Part shown: positions 6,701-17,265 of the stretch, in pieces
Position numbering within the stretch: position 1 is the first letter of the stretch
How the letters are laid out: every line of letters starts with the position of its first letter
Assembly (NCBI GenBank): GCA_023228995.1
Contig: JALOAD010000054.1
Coordinates: 1 to 22,130 of the forward strand
Source of the DNA: Candidatus Muiribacterium halophilum
GTDB taxonomy: Bacteria > Muiribacteriota > Muiribacteriia > Muiribacteriales > Muiribacteriaceae
Direction of reading: 5' to 3'
Length of the DNA: 22,130 bases
Position numbers and translations under genes: made by a program
The notes under the pieces: model-generated
What the model was told of the DNA's origin: nothing
Seen by the model: only the letters and a program-made list of their open reading frames with translations
Database searches by the model: none

Positions 6701-8328
6701 TAATAAGCGAAAGACTTGTTAAAGAAGATGTATTGACTTCTATGCATATTGAGGAATATGAGGTTGAAACTAGAGATACTAAACTAGGACCTGAAGAAAT
6801 TACAAGAGATATTCCTAATGTTGGTCAAGAAGCTTTAAGAAATCTTAATGAGAGAGGTATTATTAGAGTTGGTGCTGAAGTTGAATCTGGAGATGTTCTT
6901 GTTGGTAAAGTAACTCCTAAAGGTGAAACTGATCTTACTGTAGAAGATAAACTTCTTAGAGCTATTTTTGGAGAAAAAGCAAGAGATGTTAGAAATACTT
7001 CTTATGCTGTTCCTCATGGAGAATCTGGAACTGTAATAGATGTTGATGTTTTTTCTAGAGATAATAATGACGAATTACCTCATGATATTAATACTCTTGT
7101 TAGAATTTACATTGCTCAAAAGAGAAAGATAATAGTTGGGGATAAAATGGCTGGAAGACACGGAAATAAAGGAGTTATTGCAAGAATTCTTTCTGAAGAT
7201 GATATGCCGTTTATGGCTGATGGTACACCAGTTGATATAATACTTAATCCACTTGGAGTTCCTTCTAGAATGAATCTTGGACAGGTTCTTGAAGCTCATC
7301 TTGGTTATATTGGTTATGTATTTAATGTATATAATGAAACTCCTGTTTTTGATGGTCTTAAAGAAGATGATATGTTTAGACTTCTTGTTCTTACTGACAT
7401 TGTAAAAAATGGTTGTTCAACACTTTACAATGATAACAATGAAGTTTTTGCAAATTTGAGAATTGAAAGAATTCTTGTTGAAGATAGAAGAGAAATTCTT
7501 AATATTGCAATTGAAAAAGATATTTATGAAGCATTTGCTTTTGTTATGAAAAAATACAGTGCTAAGATAACTAATTTTGAGAATAATGTTATTGTTGCTG
7601 AATTGAATACTGATGATTCTAAAAAAATAGCAAAAGCTTTTAAAGATAATAAAGTAGGGACAATATTCACAGCAGTTGAAGAATATTATAATGAAGATCC
7701 TGCTTTAGAACCAATGTGGACAATTTCTAGAGTAAATAAAAAAAATTCTAAGAAAGAAATAAAAAAACTTGATAACAAATTCAGCATACAGACAAATAAA
7801 GAATTAATTATTTCAGAACTTAAAAATGCAGATCTTTTTGTTAATGAGACTGGAAAAATGTTTCTTTATGATGGAAGAAATGGTAAGAAATTTGAAAATC
7901 CAATTCTAGTTGGAAATGTTTACATGCTAAAGCTTCATCACCTTGTTGATGATAAGATTCATGCTCGTGCAACAGGTCCATATTCTCTTGTTACACAGCA
8001 GCCTCTTGGTGGTAAAGCACAGTTTGGTGGACAAAGATTTGGAGAAATGGAAGTTTGGGCTCTTGAAGCTTATGGAGCAGCTCATATTTTGCAGGAAATG
8101 CTTACTGTTAAATCCGATGATGTTGAAGGAAGAGTTCAGGTTTATGAAACAATCATCAAAGGAGGTAACACAATCAAGGCATCAGTTCCTGAATCATTCA
8201 AGGTTCTGGTATCTGAACTCCAGAGTTTGTGCCTCAAAGTAGAACTTATAAAAGATGACGAGCTTTCACGTGTCACCAATGATACTGAAGGTACAGATTC
8301 ACTAGAAAACACTAGTACGATAGCTTAA
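3787..8328 (+). CDS. rpoB: DNA-directed RNA polymerase subunit beta (enlarged, 1513 residues)
   Basis: RpoB forms one pincer of RNA polymerase and the rifampicin pocket. Core motifs are present in order: [21 protein letters not shown], the [12 protein letters not shown] block (H548), the rifampicin region around [42 protein letters not shown] (from about D1119) and the C-terminal [27 protein letters not shown] block that packs on RpoC. At 1513 residues it exceeds typical sizes (about 1150-1350). The excess lies in a Cys-rich insert (84-108), an insert of about 200 residues after the [11 protein letters not shown] segment (326-522), one of about 55 residues near the flap (850-904) and one of about 165 residues between PVFDG and LYDGR (1192-1357). 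The E. coli SI2-type insert is absent. The histidine expected in THKRR is Asn627. AAGGGGG precedes the ATG, and rpoC follows after 20 bases. Confidence 0.99.
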   Translation: MPQIKEMAGRTKINFGSRKKVLDIYELIKAQTSSYKWFLQPELIHEERKRRGLHEVFLEIFPIKDFSGNLMLEYKGYNLGLPRCKKCPGKVVGEECRFENCTYDERTCDIATVGDIPFRIKNSEQEAKKKSLTYAVRLELVVELINKSTGEIKRQTLYLCDLPIMTLRGTFIYNGTERVIVSQLHRSPGAYFEYDKAKKSYTAKIIPYRGAWIEFELDVIKDLIHVRLDRKRKIPVTTFLKALGYNQEVIKEMFNEHPYIMKTFEIDKAEDYKDALKEIFHKLRPGEPFAADNAIQLLRNLYFDRRRYDFSTVGRYKLNRKIRLKDRIIKKVVAENITDVNGNIVVKEGEVISADAAEIIESLNRQSLKVRNNDGDIVNTKVEKDIEIIYLNDFISFASDVLYGKDKVLYKKGTIITDEIVEKLEEQKITKADIYRKNVLYIDKSLLELRHILSDMEQNVIEDSIEIEKYLLGRTVAKDYNFEYEEKKIIIKPGDEITIGRAEALINSGLDYIEVTKGRVLAETDIVAMVRYLIDLSGGIGHLDDIDHLGNRRVRRCGEMLQNQFRISLTKMEREIKEKMTLQDNQGVTAQNFINNRPIKAMLDDFYGTSQLSQFMDQTNPIAELTNKRRISALGPGGVKRERAGYEVRDVHPTHFGKLCPIETPEGPNAGLIASLAVYTRVNKFGFLETPYRVVRKNKITDEIIYMDAYEEDDFVIVPPDVEINKDESFHNQLVPVKVHTEIGHEFSMVDGTLADYCMVSPMQMISVAASLIPFLEHDDANRALMGTNMQRQAVPLLNTELPYVGTGIERRVAIDSGTGIVSEYDGVVETVSGDYIFIRRTDKTEMVNLASPIAGKIVRERKIASDAKVGKKVIAKKDTVMTSSLVDKLKKDGVEEVEMYYYKKYFVNKFQRSNQSTCLNQRPIVREGDVVKAGDPIADGAATANSEVALGRNTVVAFMAWEGYNYEDAIIISERLVKEDVLTSMHIEEYEVETRDTKLGPEEITRDIPNVGQEALRNLNERGIIRVGAEVESGDVLVGKVTPKGETDLTVEDKLLRAIFGEKARDVRNTSYAVPHGESGTVIDVDVFSRDNNDELPHDINTLVRIYIAQKRKIIVGDKMAGRHGNKGVIARILSEDDMPFMADGTPVDIILNPLGVPSRMNLGQVLEAHLGYIGYVFNVYNETPVFDGLKEDDMFRLLVLTDIVKNGCSTLYNDNNEVFANLRIERILVEDRREILNIAIEKDIYEAFAFVMKKYSAKITNFENNVIVAELNTDDSKKIAKAFKDNKVGTIFTAVEEYYNEDPALEPMWTISRVNKKNSKKEIKKLDNKFSIQTNKELIISELKNADLFVNETGKMFLYDGRNGKKFENPILVGNVYMLKLHHLVDDKIHARATGPYSLVTQQPLGGKAQFGGQRFGEMEVWALEAYGAAHILQEMLTVKSDDVEGRVQVYETIIKGGNTIKASVPESFKVLVSELQSLCLKVELIKDDELSRVTNDTEGTDSLENTSTIA
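4036..4110 (+). other. Five-cysteine insertion in RpoB (residues 84-108)
   Basis: C84-x2-C87-x8-C96-x4-C101-x6-C108 lies in the N-terminal protrusion region, between [11 protein letters not shown] and the conserved [10 protein letters not shown] segment. E. coli RpoB has a short cysteine-poor stretch there. The spacing suggests a zinc knuckle; metal binding is inferred. Confidence 0.6.
4762..5352 (+). other. RpoB insertion of three tandem beta-beta' type modules (residues about 326-522)
   Basis: The insert lies between the [10 protein letters not shown] segment and [15 protein letters not shown], where E. coli has only a short linker. It contains three units of one pattern: a hydrophobic strand, a turn, K/Y-K-G-x-I-I/T, then a short helix and a strand. 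Examples are [38 protein letters not shown] and [19 protein letters not shown]. The same pattern recurs elsewhere in RpoB and RpoC. Boundaries are approximate. Confidence 0.65.
6334..6498 (+). other. RpoB insertion near the flap (residues about 850-904)
   Basis: Between the [15 protein letters not shown] segment and [16 protein letters not shown] there are about 55 extra residues relative to E. coli. They carry one copy of the same module: [20 protein letters not shown] followed by [10 protein letters not shown]. This site is close to the flap, which contacts sigma and NusA; a contact role is only inferred. Confidence 0.6.
7360..7857 (+). other. Unrecognised RpoB insertion (residues about 1192-1357)
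   Basis: About 165 residues separate PVFDGLK from LYDGRNG, against roughly 20 in E. coli. The insert is lysine- and asparagine-rich, with predicted mixed helix and strand (for example [20 protein letters not shown] and [20 protein letters not shown]). I recognise no domain. It lies just before the part of RpoB that packs against RpoC. Confidence 0.6.
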
Positions 8329-8348
8329 GTAAAAAGGAGAGTTTTTTT

Positions 8349-11300
8349 ATGTGGGATATTGAAAAGTTCAATGCCATTAAAATAAGTGTTGCTTCACCGG
8401 AAGATATTAGAAAATGGTCTTATGGAGAAGTTAAAAATCCTGAGACTATAAATTATAGGACACATAAGCCTGAAAAAGATGGTCTATTTTGTGAAAGAAT
8501 ATTTGGACCAACCAGAGATTATTCGTGTTCATGTGGTAAATACAAAAGTATTAGATATAAAGGTATTGTCTGTGAAAGATGTGGAGTAGAAATAACAAGA
8601 TCAAAAGTAAGAAGAGAAAGAATGGGTAATATTGATCTTTCTGCTTCTGTAGCACATATATGGTTTTCTAAAGGAAGCCCAAATTATATGGCTATTTTGC
8701 TTGATATTTCTCCAAGAGATCTTGAAAAAGTACTTTATTTCAATTCATATATTGTACTTGATCCTGGAAAACTTCCTATTGCAAAAAAACAGCTTCTTAC
8801 TGAAACTGAATACAGAGAATATTATGATAAATACAAAGATATTTTTAGAGCTGGAATGGGTGCAGAAGCAATAAAAGAACTTCTTTCAGATATTAATCTT
8901 GAAAATCTGCTTGGAGAACTTAATAATAAACTTGCTACTGAAACTGGAGCACAAAAGAAAAATATTATTAAAAGACTAGAAGTCGCTAAAATGTTCAAAG
9001 ATTCAGGCAATAGTCCTGAATGGATGATTATTGATACTCTTCCAGTTATACCTCCAGATTTAAGACCTATGGTACAGCTTGATGGTGGAAGATTTGCAAC
9101 TTCAGATCTTAATGATCTTTATAGAAGAGTTATTAATAGAAATAATAGACTTAAAAAACTTTTATCAATAGATGCTCCTGATATTATTATAAAGAATGAA
9201 AAAAGAATGCTTCAGGAAGCAGTCAATGCTCTTATTGATAATGGCAAACATGGTAAGGCTATTGTTTCTTCAGGCAAAAGACCTTTAAAATCTCTTAATG
9301 ATATGCTTAAAGGTAAACAAGGCCGATTTAGACAGAATCTTCTTGGTAAACGAGTAGATTATTCCGGAAGATCAGTTATTGTTGTTGGTCCAAAACTTAA
9401 ACTTAATCAGTGTGGATTGCCAAAAGAAATGGCTCTTGAATTATTCAAACCATTTATAATGCATAAACTTGTTGCTAAAGGAAAAGCTTTTAATATTAAA
9501 TCTGCAAAGAAAATAATTGAAAGAAAAAGTGATGAAGTTTGGGATGTACTTGAAGAAGTTATAACAAATCATCCAGTTCTTTTAAATAGAGCTCCGACTT
9601 TGCATAGACTTGGTATTCAGGCTTTTGAACCAAAACTTGTAGATGGAAAAGCTATTCAGATTCACCCACTTGTTTGTGCAGCTTTTAACGCTGACTTTGA
9701 TGGTGATCAGATGGCGGTTCATGTTCCTTTGCTTATTGAAGCTCAGACTGAAGCTAGATTATTAATGCTTGCTTCAGGAAATATATTCCAGCCTTCAAGT
9801 GGTAAACCTATTACTACTCCTACGCATGATATGACTATTGGAATTTTCTATCTTACTTGGGAAGTTGATTCTAAAGAATATATTAATGTTAAGGCTGAAA
9901 AAGATCTTTCAGTTTCTGAAAAACTTAGAACAATTATATTTCCTTGTAAATCTTTTGTTGAAGTTAATGATGGAAAAGGAAATACTGTTGTTGAAGAACT
10001 TGAAAGAATAACTCCTAAAGTTATAGATAAAATTGAAAAATTAGGTCTTAAAGAACTTAAAGTAATTAAATATAATGTTTTTTCAAGTTGCGAAGAAGCT
10101 ATATTTGCTTATGAATCAGGTAAAGTTGATCTTAAAACAAAAATATTCCTTAAATATGAAGGAAAAATTTTAGAAACAACAGTTGGAAGAGTTATATTCA
10201 ATGTTGAACTTCCTTATGAACTTAGATTTATTAATAAGCAGATTGGAAAAGGTGAAATGAGTAAAATAATCACTGATGCTTATAATATTGTTGGTCAGGT
10301 TGAGACTTCAAGACTTCTTGATAGACTCAAAGAACTTGGTTTTAAATATGCAACTATTTCAGGTGTTTCAGTTTCTATTTCAGAACTTTTGACTCCACCA
10401 AGAAAAAAAGATGTTATTGCAAGAGCAAAACTTAGAGTTGAAGGTTTTAATGAAAGATTTCTTAATAAACAAATGAGTTATGATGAAAGAAAACAGGCTT
10501 CTGTTGACGTTTGGATGGCAGCTGACTCAGAACTTGTTGATGATATGCAGAATAATCTTTCAAAACAGCTTACAGAAGGAAAGTTTAATTCTATATATAT
10601 GATGGCAATATCTGGTGCGAGAGGATCTTTTAATCAGATGAAACAGCTTGCATCTATGAGGGGACTTATGTCAAATCCTCAAGGTGATATTATGGATTTC
10701 CCTATTACTTCAAACTTTAGAGAAGGTCTTAATATTACAGAATATTTTATATCAACTTATGGTGCGAGAAAAGGTATTGTTGATACAGCACTAAGAACAG
10801 CTGACTCAGGTTATCTTACTAGAAAACTTGTTGATGTTGCTCAGGAAGTTGTTGTAAGAGAACATGATTGTGGAACTAATAAGGGAATACTTGTTCTTCC
10901 TTTAAGAAAGAAAAGAAAAGTTAGTAATTCTCTTATTGATGAAATAATAATTCCTATATCTGAAAGAGTTGAAGGCAGAGTTCTTGCAAAAGATGTAATT
11001 CATCCAAAAACTGGTCAAATAGTTCTTCCAGCTAATACACTTTGTGATAGAAATATGGCAAAACTTCTTGAAAAATGTGAAGTTGAAATGACTGTTAATG
11101 AAGATATTATTGGCATGATAACTGGTGAACAGATTGTTGATATTAAAAACAATAAAGTTGTAATATCTCCTGACAAAGTTATAGATGAATTTATTCTTGA
11201 AAGACTCGTAGAAGCAAAAGTAACTGAAATGAAGATTAAACCTTGCATATATTTGAGATCTCCTCTTACATGTGAGACAAAAACTGGTATGTGTTCACTT

Positions 11301-14300
11301 TGTTATGGTAAAGATATGGCAATACACAGACTTGTATCGATTGGAGAAGCTGTTGGTATAGTTGCAGCTCAGTCAATTGGTGAACCTGGAACTCAGCTTA
11401 CAATGAGAACATTCCATACTGGTGGTATTGCGGTGGCTCAGAGAGTTGTTATTAAAACTAAAAACGATGGAGTTGTTTCGTTTCAAAATCTATCTTGGAG
11501 CAGAAAACTAGAAAGACAGCTTGCTGTAGATACTGGTGAAATGGAAGAAGTTCAGACAGAATCCGATGTAAAAAGAATTGCTTTGAGAGGTTATTTGACA
11601 ATTACTGCTTCTGATGGAAAAAACCACAAATATTTCCTTCCAGCAGGTTCTACTCTTAAAGTTGAAGATGGAGAAACTGTTGCAACAGGTGATGTTCTTG
11701 TAGAATATAATCCTGATCAGTTAACAGCTTCTATATCTGGTAAAATTTCATTTGAAAGTATTCAGCTTATAGATAATGTTGTTGTTTCTGAAAAAGGTAG
11801 AGTTATAATTAAGAATGATGATCATAAAGAAGTTTATTTTATTAATCAGGGATCATTCTTATCTATTAATGAAGGTGATACAATTCAGGCGGGAGAAATA
11901 ATTGCTGATACAGTTTCAGAACAGTCGGCAGCTATATCTGGAATCGAAGGTATTGTTGATTTCTTCGATATAAAAGTAAAAAACCAGAAAGTTATATCAA
12001 GTGATGGAATTATGTTCATATCTCCTGTAAAAGGTAATAAATATGTAGATTATGAACTTCCAAAAAGTGTTAAAGAACTTTCGGTAAATTCAGATGGTCT
12101 TGCAGAAGGTGCTGAACTTAAAGTTATGAATGGTTCAAATGTGAAACATGGTGATGAACTTCTTTCAATAACTTCTGAAATTGATGGAATTGTAAAATAT
12201 AAGGAAGGTAGTGCTAATCTTGTTGTAAAAAGAGATACTAAAAGAGAATATCATATTGCAGCTGATATGCCACTTAAGTTTGATGATAAAAAGAAAGAAG
12301 TTGCGTTTGTATCTGATGTTGAAGGTAGAGTTACTATTGCTCCTACTAAGACAACAAGCTCAAAATTCTCTGAAAACTTGAGAAGAATACTTATTACAAA
12401 AGAAGAAGAGCATGAAATACCTAATTTTATTAAGTTTCCAATTGACAAAGTTTTAGTAAAACCAGGGGAAACACTTAAATCTGGTGGTGCTATAACAAAA
12501 ACTATAAAACTTCAGCCTTCAATTGAAGGTATTGTAGAAAGAAATAAAGATAATAGATTTAACATTGTAAAGATTAAAAATATCAAAAATGTTAAATTGA
12601 ATCAGAAATCTATTCTTTCTGACAAAGTAAAAGATAAAGAAGTTTATGAAGATATATTTGATATCAATGATAATCTTGTTCTTGCAAAAGGAGACAGAAT
12701 TACTGATGACTTTTTAAGAAGAGAACTTCTTGTTGCTACTGAAGAAGGTATTGTTGAAGTTGATGAATATAGAAGTATTGATATTCGTGAAAAAGCTAAT
12801 TTGGAATATTGTGTTGGTAAAACACTTTTTTCTAAAATAATAGTTGATAAAAAAGTAATTGCAAAAAAAGACGATATAATTGATAAAAAACTGGCAGCTA
12901 AAATCGCAGCTTCGGCTGATGTTATTGTTGAGATTAAATTAGATATTCCAGCAATAAGAATAAAATCCGAACTTGAATTGCCAGTTTCAAGAAAAGATCA
13001 GTTTAAAAACAGAATACTTAATAGAGTTTTACTTGAATCTGTTGTAAATCAAAAAACTGGTGAATGTATTGCAGAAAAAGGACAGACTATAAGTGAAGAT
13101 ATAGCTGAAAGAATTGAAAAAGAAAAGCTTAATATCAAATCTATTAGATTTATTGAAATAAGAGAATATAATGTTCCTTTTGGAGCTTTACCTAAGATCA
13201 AACATGGTTCTCAGGCTAAAGTTGGACAAGAACTTATAATGCCAACTCAGCTTAAAAAAATTGTGATTGTTAGTGAAGAAGAAAATCACTATATACCTGA
13301 AAATGTTGACATACTTGTTGAACATGGTCAGGAAGTAAATACTGAAACTGATATTATAAAACCTCTTGAAGCTAAGATTTCTGGTATTGAAGGTAAAGTT
13401 AACTATATTACTGAATATGATCAGGATACAGGTCTTGAACTTGTTAGAAAAATATCTATATTTGCAGGTAAAGAATTTGTAATTCCTTTCGGTTTTGAAT
13501 TAACTATCAGTAAAGATGATACAGTTAATAAAGGTGATGTTATAACAACATTTATTCCTTATGTATCAAAGAAAGAAAAAGATGGTGAAAATATTATTGT
13601 AAGTGTTGAAAAACTTGAAAAGAAATATAAAGTATCTCAGGATATGGATATTTTGGCAAAAGAAGGTGATGAAGTAAAATCTGGTCAGATAATTGCAGCT
13701 CTTAAAAACAATAAACTTCAGTTGAATGAAGAAGTTGAAGAAAAAGTGATAATCGATTCACATAAGGTTTATTTTACTAATTATCATCCTGTTTTTGAAG
13801 ATAGTGTGATTATAAAATCAGATAACAAAAAACTTGTTCAAGATAAAGATTATGTTATTAATTGTCAAAAAGGTGAAATTAAATTCCTTGTTGATGTAGA
13901 TGAACATAAGACAAAAGTATTTTACAAGTTTGAGAAAGAAGCAGTTGTTAAACTTATTCACACTTTTACCAAAAAAGGTAAGAGGAGAAATGTTGTTGAA
14001 GCAATAAGAGTACAAGCTGGTGAAACTCATCAGATTTATGAAGGTGCAACTCTTAATGTTGAAAGTCAGGTAATGGATCTTACTAAAAAAGTAAGTATTA
14101 AAAACAAAATTAAAGATAAGATTTCATTAACTGAATTAAAAGACAAAAAAGGTAAAATAATTGTTAGTCTTGGTCAAAAAATCGACAAAGATTTAGCAGA
14201 ATATATTGATACAAATAAAAAAGATTTAAATGAAGAAACCCTTAGTGTTTCTGATATTGTAAAAGCTGGAACAATACTTGCAAGGTTTGAATCTTCATCA

Positions 14301-15077
14301 AGAAAAACACTTGATATTGTACAGGGTCTTCCTAGGGTTACTGAACTTTTTGAAATTAGAAATCCTAAAAAAGAAGCAATAATCGTTGCTGAAGATGGAA
14401 TTGTTCGTGCAACAGGTGCAAACTTCTTTATTGAAACTAAAACTGGCGAAAAGAAACAAACTAAAGCTCAACTTGGTTCAGCAGCTACTGTTCTTTCAGA
14501 TGGTGAAGTTGTAACAGTTGGTGATTTTATTACTGAAGGAAATGTTCCTCCAAGAAAAGTTCTTAAAACAGCTGGTCTTGAAGGTGTTCAAAAATATCTT
14601 GTCAATGAAGTTCAACATATTTATAGAGATCAAGGTGTTGCAATCAATGATAAGCATATTGAGATAATTGTTTCTCAGATGTGTAGAAAAGTTAAGATTA
14701 AAAATTCCGGTGATTCAAAATTTATTTCAGGTGAAGTTATTACTGTGGATGAATATGAATTAGAAAATCAGACTGTTGTTAGTCGTGGTGGAAAACCGGC
14801 AGAAGGTAGTAGAATTGTACAGGGAATAACAAAAGCTGCGTTGACAACTGATTCATTTATATCAGCAGCTTCATTCCAGGAAACAACTCGAGTTCTTACA
14901 AAAGCTGCTATTGAAGGAAAAGTTGATAAACTTAAAGGTCTTAAGGAAAATCTTATTATTGGTAAGCTTATTCCTTGTGGAACTGGACTTAGAAAATATA
15001 AAAATCTCAAAGTTTGGAATAAGAATGAAACTGTTCGTAATGAAGTTTCTGAAGAAGAATCAGAAATTGAGATTTAG
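8349..15077 (+). CDS. rpoC: DNA-directed RNA polymerase subunit beta' (giant, 2242 residues)
   Basis: RpoC carries the catalytic Mg site and the second pincer of RNA polymerase. Conserved elements are intact: N-terminal zinc finger (C60, C62, C75, C78), [29 protein letters not shown] with D449, D451 and D453 binding the catalytic Mg, the bridge-helix region around ISTYGARKG (G805) and [13 protein letters not shown], the second zinc site (C841, C975, C982, C985), and the trigger-loop start MRTFHTGG (from M1019). The conserved part resumes at [10 protein letters not shown] (1993-2002). Most bacterial RpoC proteins have about 1150-1700 residues. The excess is a trigger-loop insert of about 950 residues (1028-1985) plus inserts at about 508-575 and 905-965. 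The tail is acidic. AAAGGAGA precedes the ATG, 20 bases after rpoB, so the two genes are co-transcribed. No intein motifs, stop codon or frameshift was seen; predicted mass is roughly 250 kDa. Confidence 0.99.
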   Translation: MWDIEKFNAIKISVASPEDIRKWSYGEVKNPETINYRTHKPEKDGLFCERIFGPTRDYSCSCGKYKSIRYKGIVCERCGVEITRSKVRRERMGNIDLSASVAHIWFSKGSPNYMAILLDISPRDLEKVLYFNSYIVLDPGKLPIAKKQLLTETEYREYYDKYKDIFRAGMGAEAIKELLSDINLENLLGELNNKLATETGAQKKNIIKRLEVAKMFKDSGNSPEWMIIDTLPVIPPDLRPMVQLDGGRFATSDLNDLYRRVINRNNRLKKLLSIDAPDIIIKNEKRMLQEAVNALIDNGKHGKAIVSSGKRPLKSLNDMLKGKQGRFRQNLLGKRVDYSGRSVIVVGPKLKLNQCGLPKEMALELFKPFIMHKLVAKGKAFNIKSAKKIIERKSDEVWDVLEEVITNHPVLLNRAPTLHRLGIQAFEPKLVDGKAIQIHPLVCAAFNADFDGDQMAVHVPLLIEAQTEARLLMLASGNIFQPSSGKPITTPTHDMTIGIFYLTWEVDSKEYINVKAEKDLSVSEKLRTIIFPCKSFVEVNDGKGNTVVEELERITPKVIDKIEKLGLKELKVIKYNVFSSCEEAIFAYESGKVDLKTKIFLKYEGKILETTVGRVIFNVELPYELRFINKQIGKGEMSKIITDAYNIVGQVETSRLLDRLKELGFKYATISGVSVSISELLTPPRKKDVIARAKLRVEGFNERFLNKQMSYDERKQASVDVWMAADSELVDDMQNNLSKQLTEGKFNSIYMMAISGARGSFNQMKQLASMRGLMSNPQGDIMDFPITSNFREGLNITEYFISTYGARKGIVDTALRTADSGYLTRKLVDVAQEVVVREHDCGTNKGILVLPLRKKRKVSNSLIDEIIIPISERVEGRVLAKDVIHPKTGQIVLPANTLCDRNMAKLLEKCEVEMTVNEDIIGMITGEQIVDIKNNKVVISPDKVIDEFILERLVEAKVTEMKIKPCIYLRSPLTCETKTGMCSLCYGKDMAIHRLVSIGEAVGIVAAQSIGEPGTQLTMRTFHTGGIAVAQRVVIKTKNDGVVSFQNLSWSRKLERQLAVDTGEMEEVQTESDVKRIALRGYLTITASDGKNHKYFLPAGSTLKVEDGETVATGDVLVEYNPDQLTASISGKISFESIQLIDNVVVSEKGRVIIKNDDHKEVYFINQGSFLSINEGDTIQAGEIIADTVSEQSAAISGIEGIVDFFDIKVKNQKVISSDGIMFISPVKGNKYVDYELPKSVKELSVNSDGLAEGAELKVMNGSNVKHGDELLSITSEIDGIVKYKEGSANLVVKRDTKREYHIAADMPLKFDDKKKEVAFVSDVEGRVTIAPTKTTSSKFSENLRRILITKEEEHEIPNFIKFPIDKVLVKPGETLKSGGAITKTIKLQPSIEGIVERNKDNRFNIVKIKNIKNVKLNQKSILSDKVKDKEVYEDIFDINDNLVLAKGDRITDDFLRRELLVATEEGIVEVDEYRSIDIREKANLEYCVGKTLFSKIIVDKKVIAKKDDIIDKKLAAKIAASADVIVEIKLDIPAIRIKSELELPVSRKDQFKNRILNRVLLESVVNQKTGECIAEKGQTISEDIAERIEKEKLNIKSIRFIEIREYNVPFGALPKIKHGSQAKVGQELIMPTQLKKIVIVSEEENHYIPENVDILVEHGQEVNTETDIIKPLEAKISGIEGKVNYITEYDQDTGLELVRKISIFAGKEFVIPFGFELTISKDDTVNKGDVITTFIPYVSKKEKDGENIIVSVEKLEKKYKVSQDMDILAKEGDEVKSGQIIAALKNNKLQLNEEVEEKVIIDSHKVYFTNYHPVFEDSVIIKSDNKKLVQDKDYVINCQKGEIKFLVDVDEHKTKVFYKFEKEAVVKLIHTFTKKGKRRNVVEAIRVQAGETHQIYEGATLNVESQVMDLTKKVSIKNKIKDKISLTELKDKKGKIIVSLGQKIDKDLAEYIDTNKKDLNEETLSVSDIVKAGTILARFESSSRKTLDIVQGLPRVTELFEIRNPKKEAIIVAEDGIVRATGANFFIETKTGEKKQTKAQLGSAATVLSDGEVVTVGDFITEGNVPPRKVLKTAGLEGVQKYLVNEVQHIYRDQGVAINDKHIEIIVSQMCRKVKIKNSGDSKFISGEVITVDEYELENQTVVSRGGKPAEGSRIVQGITKAALTTDSFISAASFQETTRVLTKAAIEGKVDKLKGLKENLIIGKLIPCGTGLRKYKNLKVWNKNETVRNEVSEEESEIEI
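9870..10073 (+). other. RpoC insertion between the active site and bridge helix (residues about 508-575)
   Basis: After [11 protein letters not shown] and before [16 protein letters not shown], RpoC has several tens of residues more than E. coli. The end of the extra part follows the shared module pattern: [20 protein letters not shown], then [20 protein letters not shown]. It is probably one beta-beta' type module. Confidence 0.5.
11061..11243 (+). other. RpoC insertion inside the second zinc-binding region (residues about 905-965)
   Basis: The spacing from C841 to C975 is 134 residues, against 74 between the equivalent cysteines in E. coli (C814-C888). The ordinary unit ([20 protein letters not shown]) is followed by a second similar unit ([20 protein letters not shown], then [13 protein letters not shown]), as if the module had been duplicated in place. 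Confidence 0.55.
11430..14303 (+). other. Giant trigger-loop (SI3-position) insertion in RpoC, about 950 residues
   Basis: The insert separates MRTFHTGG (from residue 1019) from [10 protein letters not shown] (from 1993). It contains at least nine repeats of the sandwich-barrel-hybrid type, with the pattern aromatic-x-hydrophobic-P-x-G-x-x-L-x-V-x-x-G-x-x-V-x-x-G-D. They begin near residues 1095 ([20 protein letters not shown]), 1163, 1235, 1301, 1355, 1607, 1647, 1708 and 1760, with a weaker tenth near 1882. Between them are shorter units like the RpoB modules, near 1433, 1490, 1555 and 1924. The first unit resembles the first domain of E. coli SI3, and the last ([11 protein letters not shown]) its end. 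Boundaries are by eye. Confidence 0.8.
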
Positions 15078-15091
15078 GTAAAAAAAATTAT

Positions 15092-15120
15092 AAAGGAGCC
15101 TTAGGGCTCCTTTTTTTTTT
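15092..15120 (+). terminator. Rho-independent terminator after rpoC
   Basis: AAAGGAGCC (15092-15100) pairs with GGCTCCTTT (15105-15113) around a TTAG loop and runs into ten T residues (15111-15120). It ends the rpoBC transcript; the next promoter follows immediately. Confidence 0.92.
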
Positions 15121-15129
15121 GTTAAAATA

Positions 15130-15138
15130 TGGTATAAT
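15130..15138 (+). promoter_or_regulatory. Extended -10 promoter for the TPR-protein gene
   Basis: TGGTATAAT is a perfect extended -10 (TGnTATAAT). No good -35 is visible because the upstream bases are the terminator T-run. The start would fall near 15144-15146, on or beside the ATG at 15146. Confidence 0.65.
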
Positions 15139-15145
15139 TATTTTC

Positions 15146-16684
15146 ATGGCATTTGTTAATGTTTTTAATAATCTTATAGATAATATGGATTCTGCTGAAA
15201 CTATTTTGAGTATTGCCAAAAAAAAAGATGATTCTAAAGATTCAGCTGGTTCTGAAACTGAATTTATAATGGGCAAACAGGATTTAACATCAGGCGATGT
15301 TAGAAATGCTTATCTTCATTTTAAAAAATCTTTATTATTAAACAATAAACATGTTAATTCTTATTTATATATTGCAAGATTATTTAATGAAAAAGGTAAT
15401 TTTAAAGAGTGTAGAACTCTTCTTGAAAATATTGTCAAGATTATTCCTTCACTTGCTTTTTTTAATGAACTCGCACTTATATATGAGCAAAGAGGTTATG
15501 AAAGCAGACTTATAGATGTTTGGAAAGAATATATCAGAAAATTTCCTGATTCAGACAAAGGTTATCTTAATCTTGGTAATTATTATAGAAAAAAAGGTCA
15601 AATAAATAAAGCTGTATTTTATTATGAGAAGATACTTTCACTTAAAACTACAAATCTTTCAGTTAAACTAGAGCTTGCTGAAATATATTTTAGTGAAAAA
15701 AATTTTGATAAAGCAATTGAAATTCTTGTTGAGATATATAAAGAATCTTTTAATTCTGGTGCAAAAATTGAGGCTGGTCAAAAACTTGTTGGTGTATATT
15801 TAGAAACTGGTGATATTAAAAAAGCTTATGATATTGCAGAAAACCTTTATTCTTCATGTAAAGATGAAAAATTTTTGTTAAAAACTGTAGATGTTCATAT
15901 ATTAAGTAAAAAAATTGAAAAAGCTAATGAGATTTGTCTTAGAATTAGAAAAGTATTTCCTCTATGTTATCAAGTATATTATAGAATTGCTATGATTGCA
16001 TTGATTAATGCAGATATTGACATGTTTAAAAAAAATATTAGAATAATTATTAATTTTATTGATAGTGGTGGTTTAAAAGAATTTTTAGAAAAAGAAGATT
16101 TTGAGGATTTTAAAGAAGATTTTATTTTGAATTATTCAGAAATATCTGATATTTCACCTGAAATTATTAAACAGACTTTGTTTGAAGATAATGTACAAGA
16201 ACAAGATGAAATTTTTATAGAAGAACCTGATGATAATAGTTGTAATATAGATGTTGCTGTTGAATTGTTGTTTAATCTCAATGATTTTTTTAGAAAAAAT
16301 ATTTTTAAACAAACAAAGCTTATTAATGCTATATCCTCGTTAATTCAAAAAACTAATAATGATAATGTGGAAAGACTTGAAAAAATACATTTTTTTATTG
16401 ATAACAATCTTATGTTTTTTAAAACAAAAAAAACTGATGATAAAGATGAGTTTAGAAAATCTTTAGTTCATACTGTGTCTAATTTAAAAAAAGGTATTGA
16501 TTTTACTTCAAGAACTAATCAAAAAATTTATGAAAAAATTAATGATTTTAGAAAAAAAAATATCGAGATTCAATCTGAGCTTGAAAAAATGTTATATGAT
16601 ATAAATATTATTAATAGAAATTATGATAATTCTAAAGATTTTGAAGATTTTATAAAGAGTCTTGAGAGTGTTTTTGAAAAATGA
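15146..16684 (+). CDS. TPR-repeat protein with C-terminal coiled coil
   Basis: 512 residues of unknown specific function. Residues about 50-300 form consecutive helix pairs typical of tetratricopeptide repeats, for example GYLNLGNYYRKKGQINKAVF with YYEKILSL following, and ELAEIYFSEKNFDKAIEILV. TPR arrays scaffold protein-protein contacts. Residues about 345-375 are acidic. The C terminus (about 420-512) is Lys/Asn/Ile-rich and likely helical or coiled-coil. No signal peptide or membrane segment is seen, so it is probably cytoplasmic. I chose the ATG at 15146; an in-frame TTG at 15119 lies in the terminator T-tract and upstream of the -10, so it cannot be on the mRNA. No Shine-Dalgarno is visible, suggesting a leaderless message. 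The stop overlaps the next start (ATGA). Confidence 0.8.
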   Translation: MAFVNVFNNLIDNMDSAETILSIAKKKDDSKDSAGSETEFIMGKQDLTSGDVRNAYLHFKKSLLLNNKHVNSYLYIARLFNEKGNFKECRTLLENIVKIIPSLAFFNELALIYEQRGYESRLIDVWKEYIRKFPDSDKGYLNLGNYYRKKGQINKAVFYYEKILSLKTTNLSVKLELAEIYFSEKNFDKAIEILVEIYKESFNSGAKIEAGQKLVGVYLETGDIKKAYDIAENLYSSCKDEKFLLKTVDVHILSKKIEKANEICLRIRKVFPLCYQVYYRIAMIALINADIDMFKKNIRIIINFIDSGGLKEFLEKEDFEDFKEDFILNYSEISDISPEIIKQTLFEDNVQEQDEIFIEEPDDNSCNIDVAVELLFNLNDFFRKNIFKQTKLINAISSLIQKTNNDNVERLEKIHFFIDNNLMFFKTKKTDDKDEFRKSLVHTVSNLKKGIDFTSRTNQKIYEKINDFRKKNIEIQSELEKMLYDINIINRNYDNSKDFEDFIKSLESVFEK

Positions 16685-17025
16685 ACAATTCAGGTAAAAT
16701 ATTTGAAGATATAATATGTAAATTCCTTGTTGATAATAAACATAAAATTTTAGAGAGGAATTTTATTTCTAGATTTGGTGAAATTGACATTATAAGTTCG
16801 AAAGATAATATTATTCACTATGTTGAAGTTAAAGCTAGAAAATCTAATTCAAAGTATTATCCAGCTGAATCTGTTACTAAATCAAAAATAAATAAAATTA
16901 AAACTACTGCTAAATTTTTTCTTTTAAAAAATCCATCATTTGCTAATTATTTCATGCAATTTGATGTTGCTGAATATATTATTGATAAAAGAAATATTAA
17001 TGTAATAGAGAATTGTTTTTATTGA
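16681..17025 (+). CDS. yraN: UPF0102 family protein YraN (nuclease-fold)
   Basis: 114 residues, the usual size for the YraN family. The diagnostic motifs are RFGEIDII (G33, E34, D36) and HYVEVKARKS (E49, K51), matching the family's GEID...EVK arrangement. That is a restriction-endonuclease-like active-site pattern (acidic residue, then E-x-K). PAESVTKSKINKI (about 61-73) matches the conserved following helix. The biochemical role is not established in general; DNA processing is inferred from the fold. The ATG overlaps the TPR gene stop by four bases, so translation is likely coupled. It is followed by the repeat-containing spacer. Confidence 0.85.
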   Translation: MNNSGKIFEDIICKFLVDNKHKILERNFISRFGEIDIISSKDNIIHYVEVKARKSNSKYYPAESVTKSKINKIKTTAKFFLLKNPSFANYFMQFDVAEYIIDKRNINVIENCFY

Positions 17026-17035
17026 AATTGAAAAA

Positions 17036-17214
<179 letters not shown>

Positions 17215-17265
17215 TAATAAACATTTAACTATTTTTAACTAATTTGTTTCAATTTTGGAGGTAAT

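Noticed and set aside
11430-14303. Intein or inserted gene inside rpoC
   Set aside because: No Cys/Ser start with a His-Asn end, no homing-endonuclease motif and no internal stop or start signals. The content is repeated polymerase-type domains in continuous frame.
15119-15145. TTG start adding nine residues to the TPR protein
   Set aside because: It falls in the rpoC terminator T-run and upstream of the -10 box, so it would not be on the mRNA.
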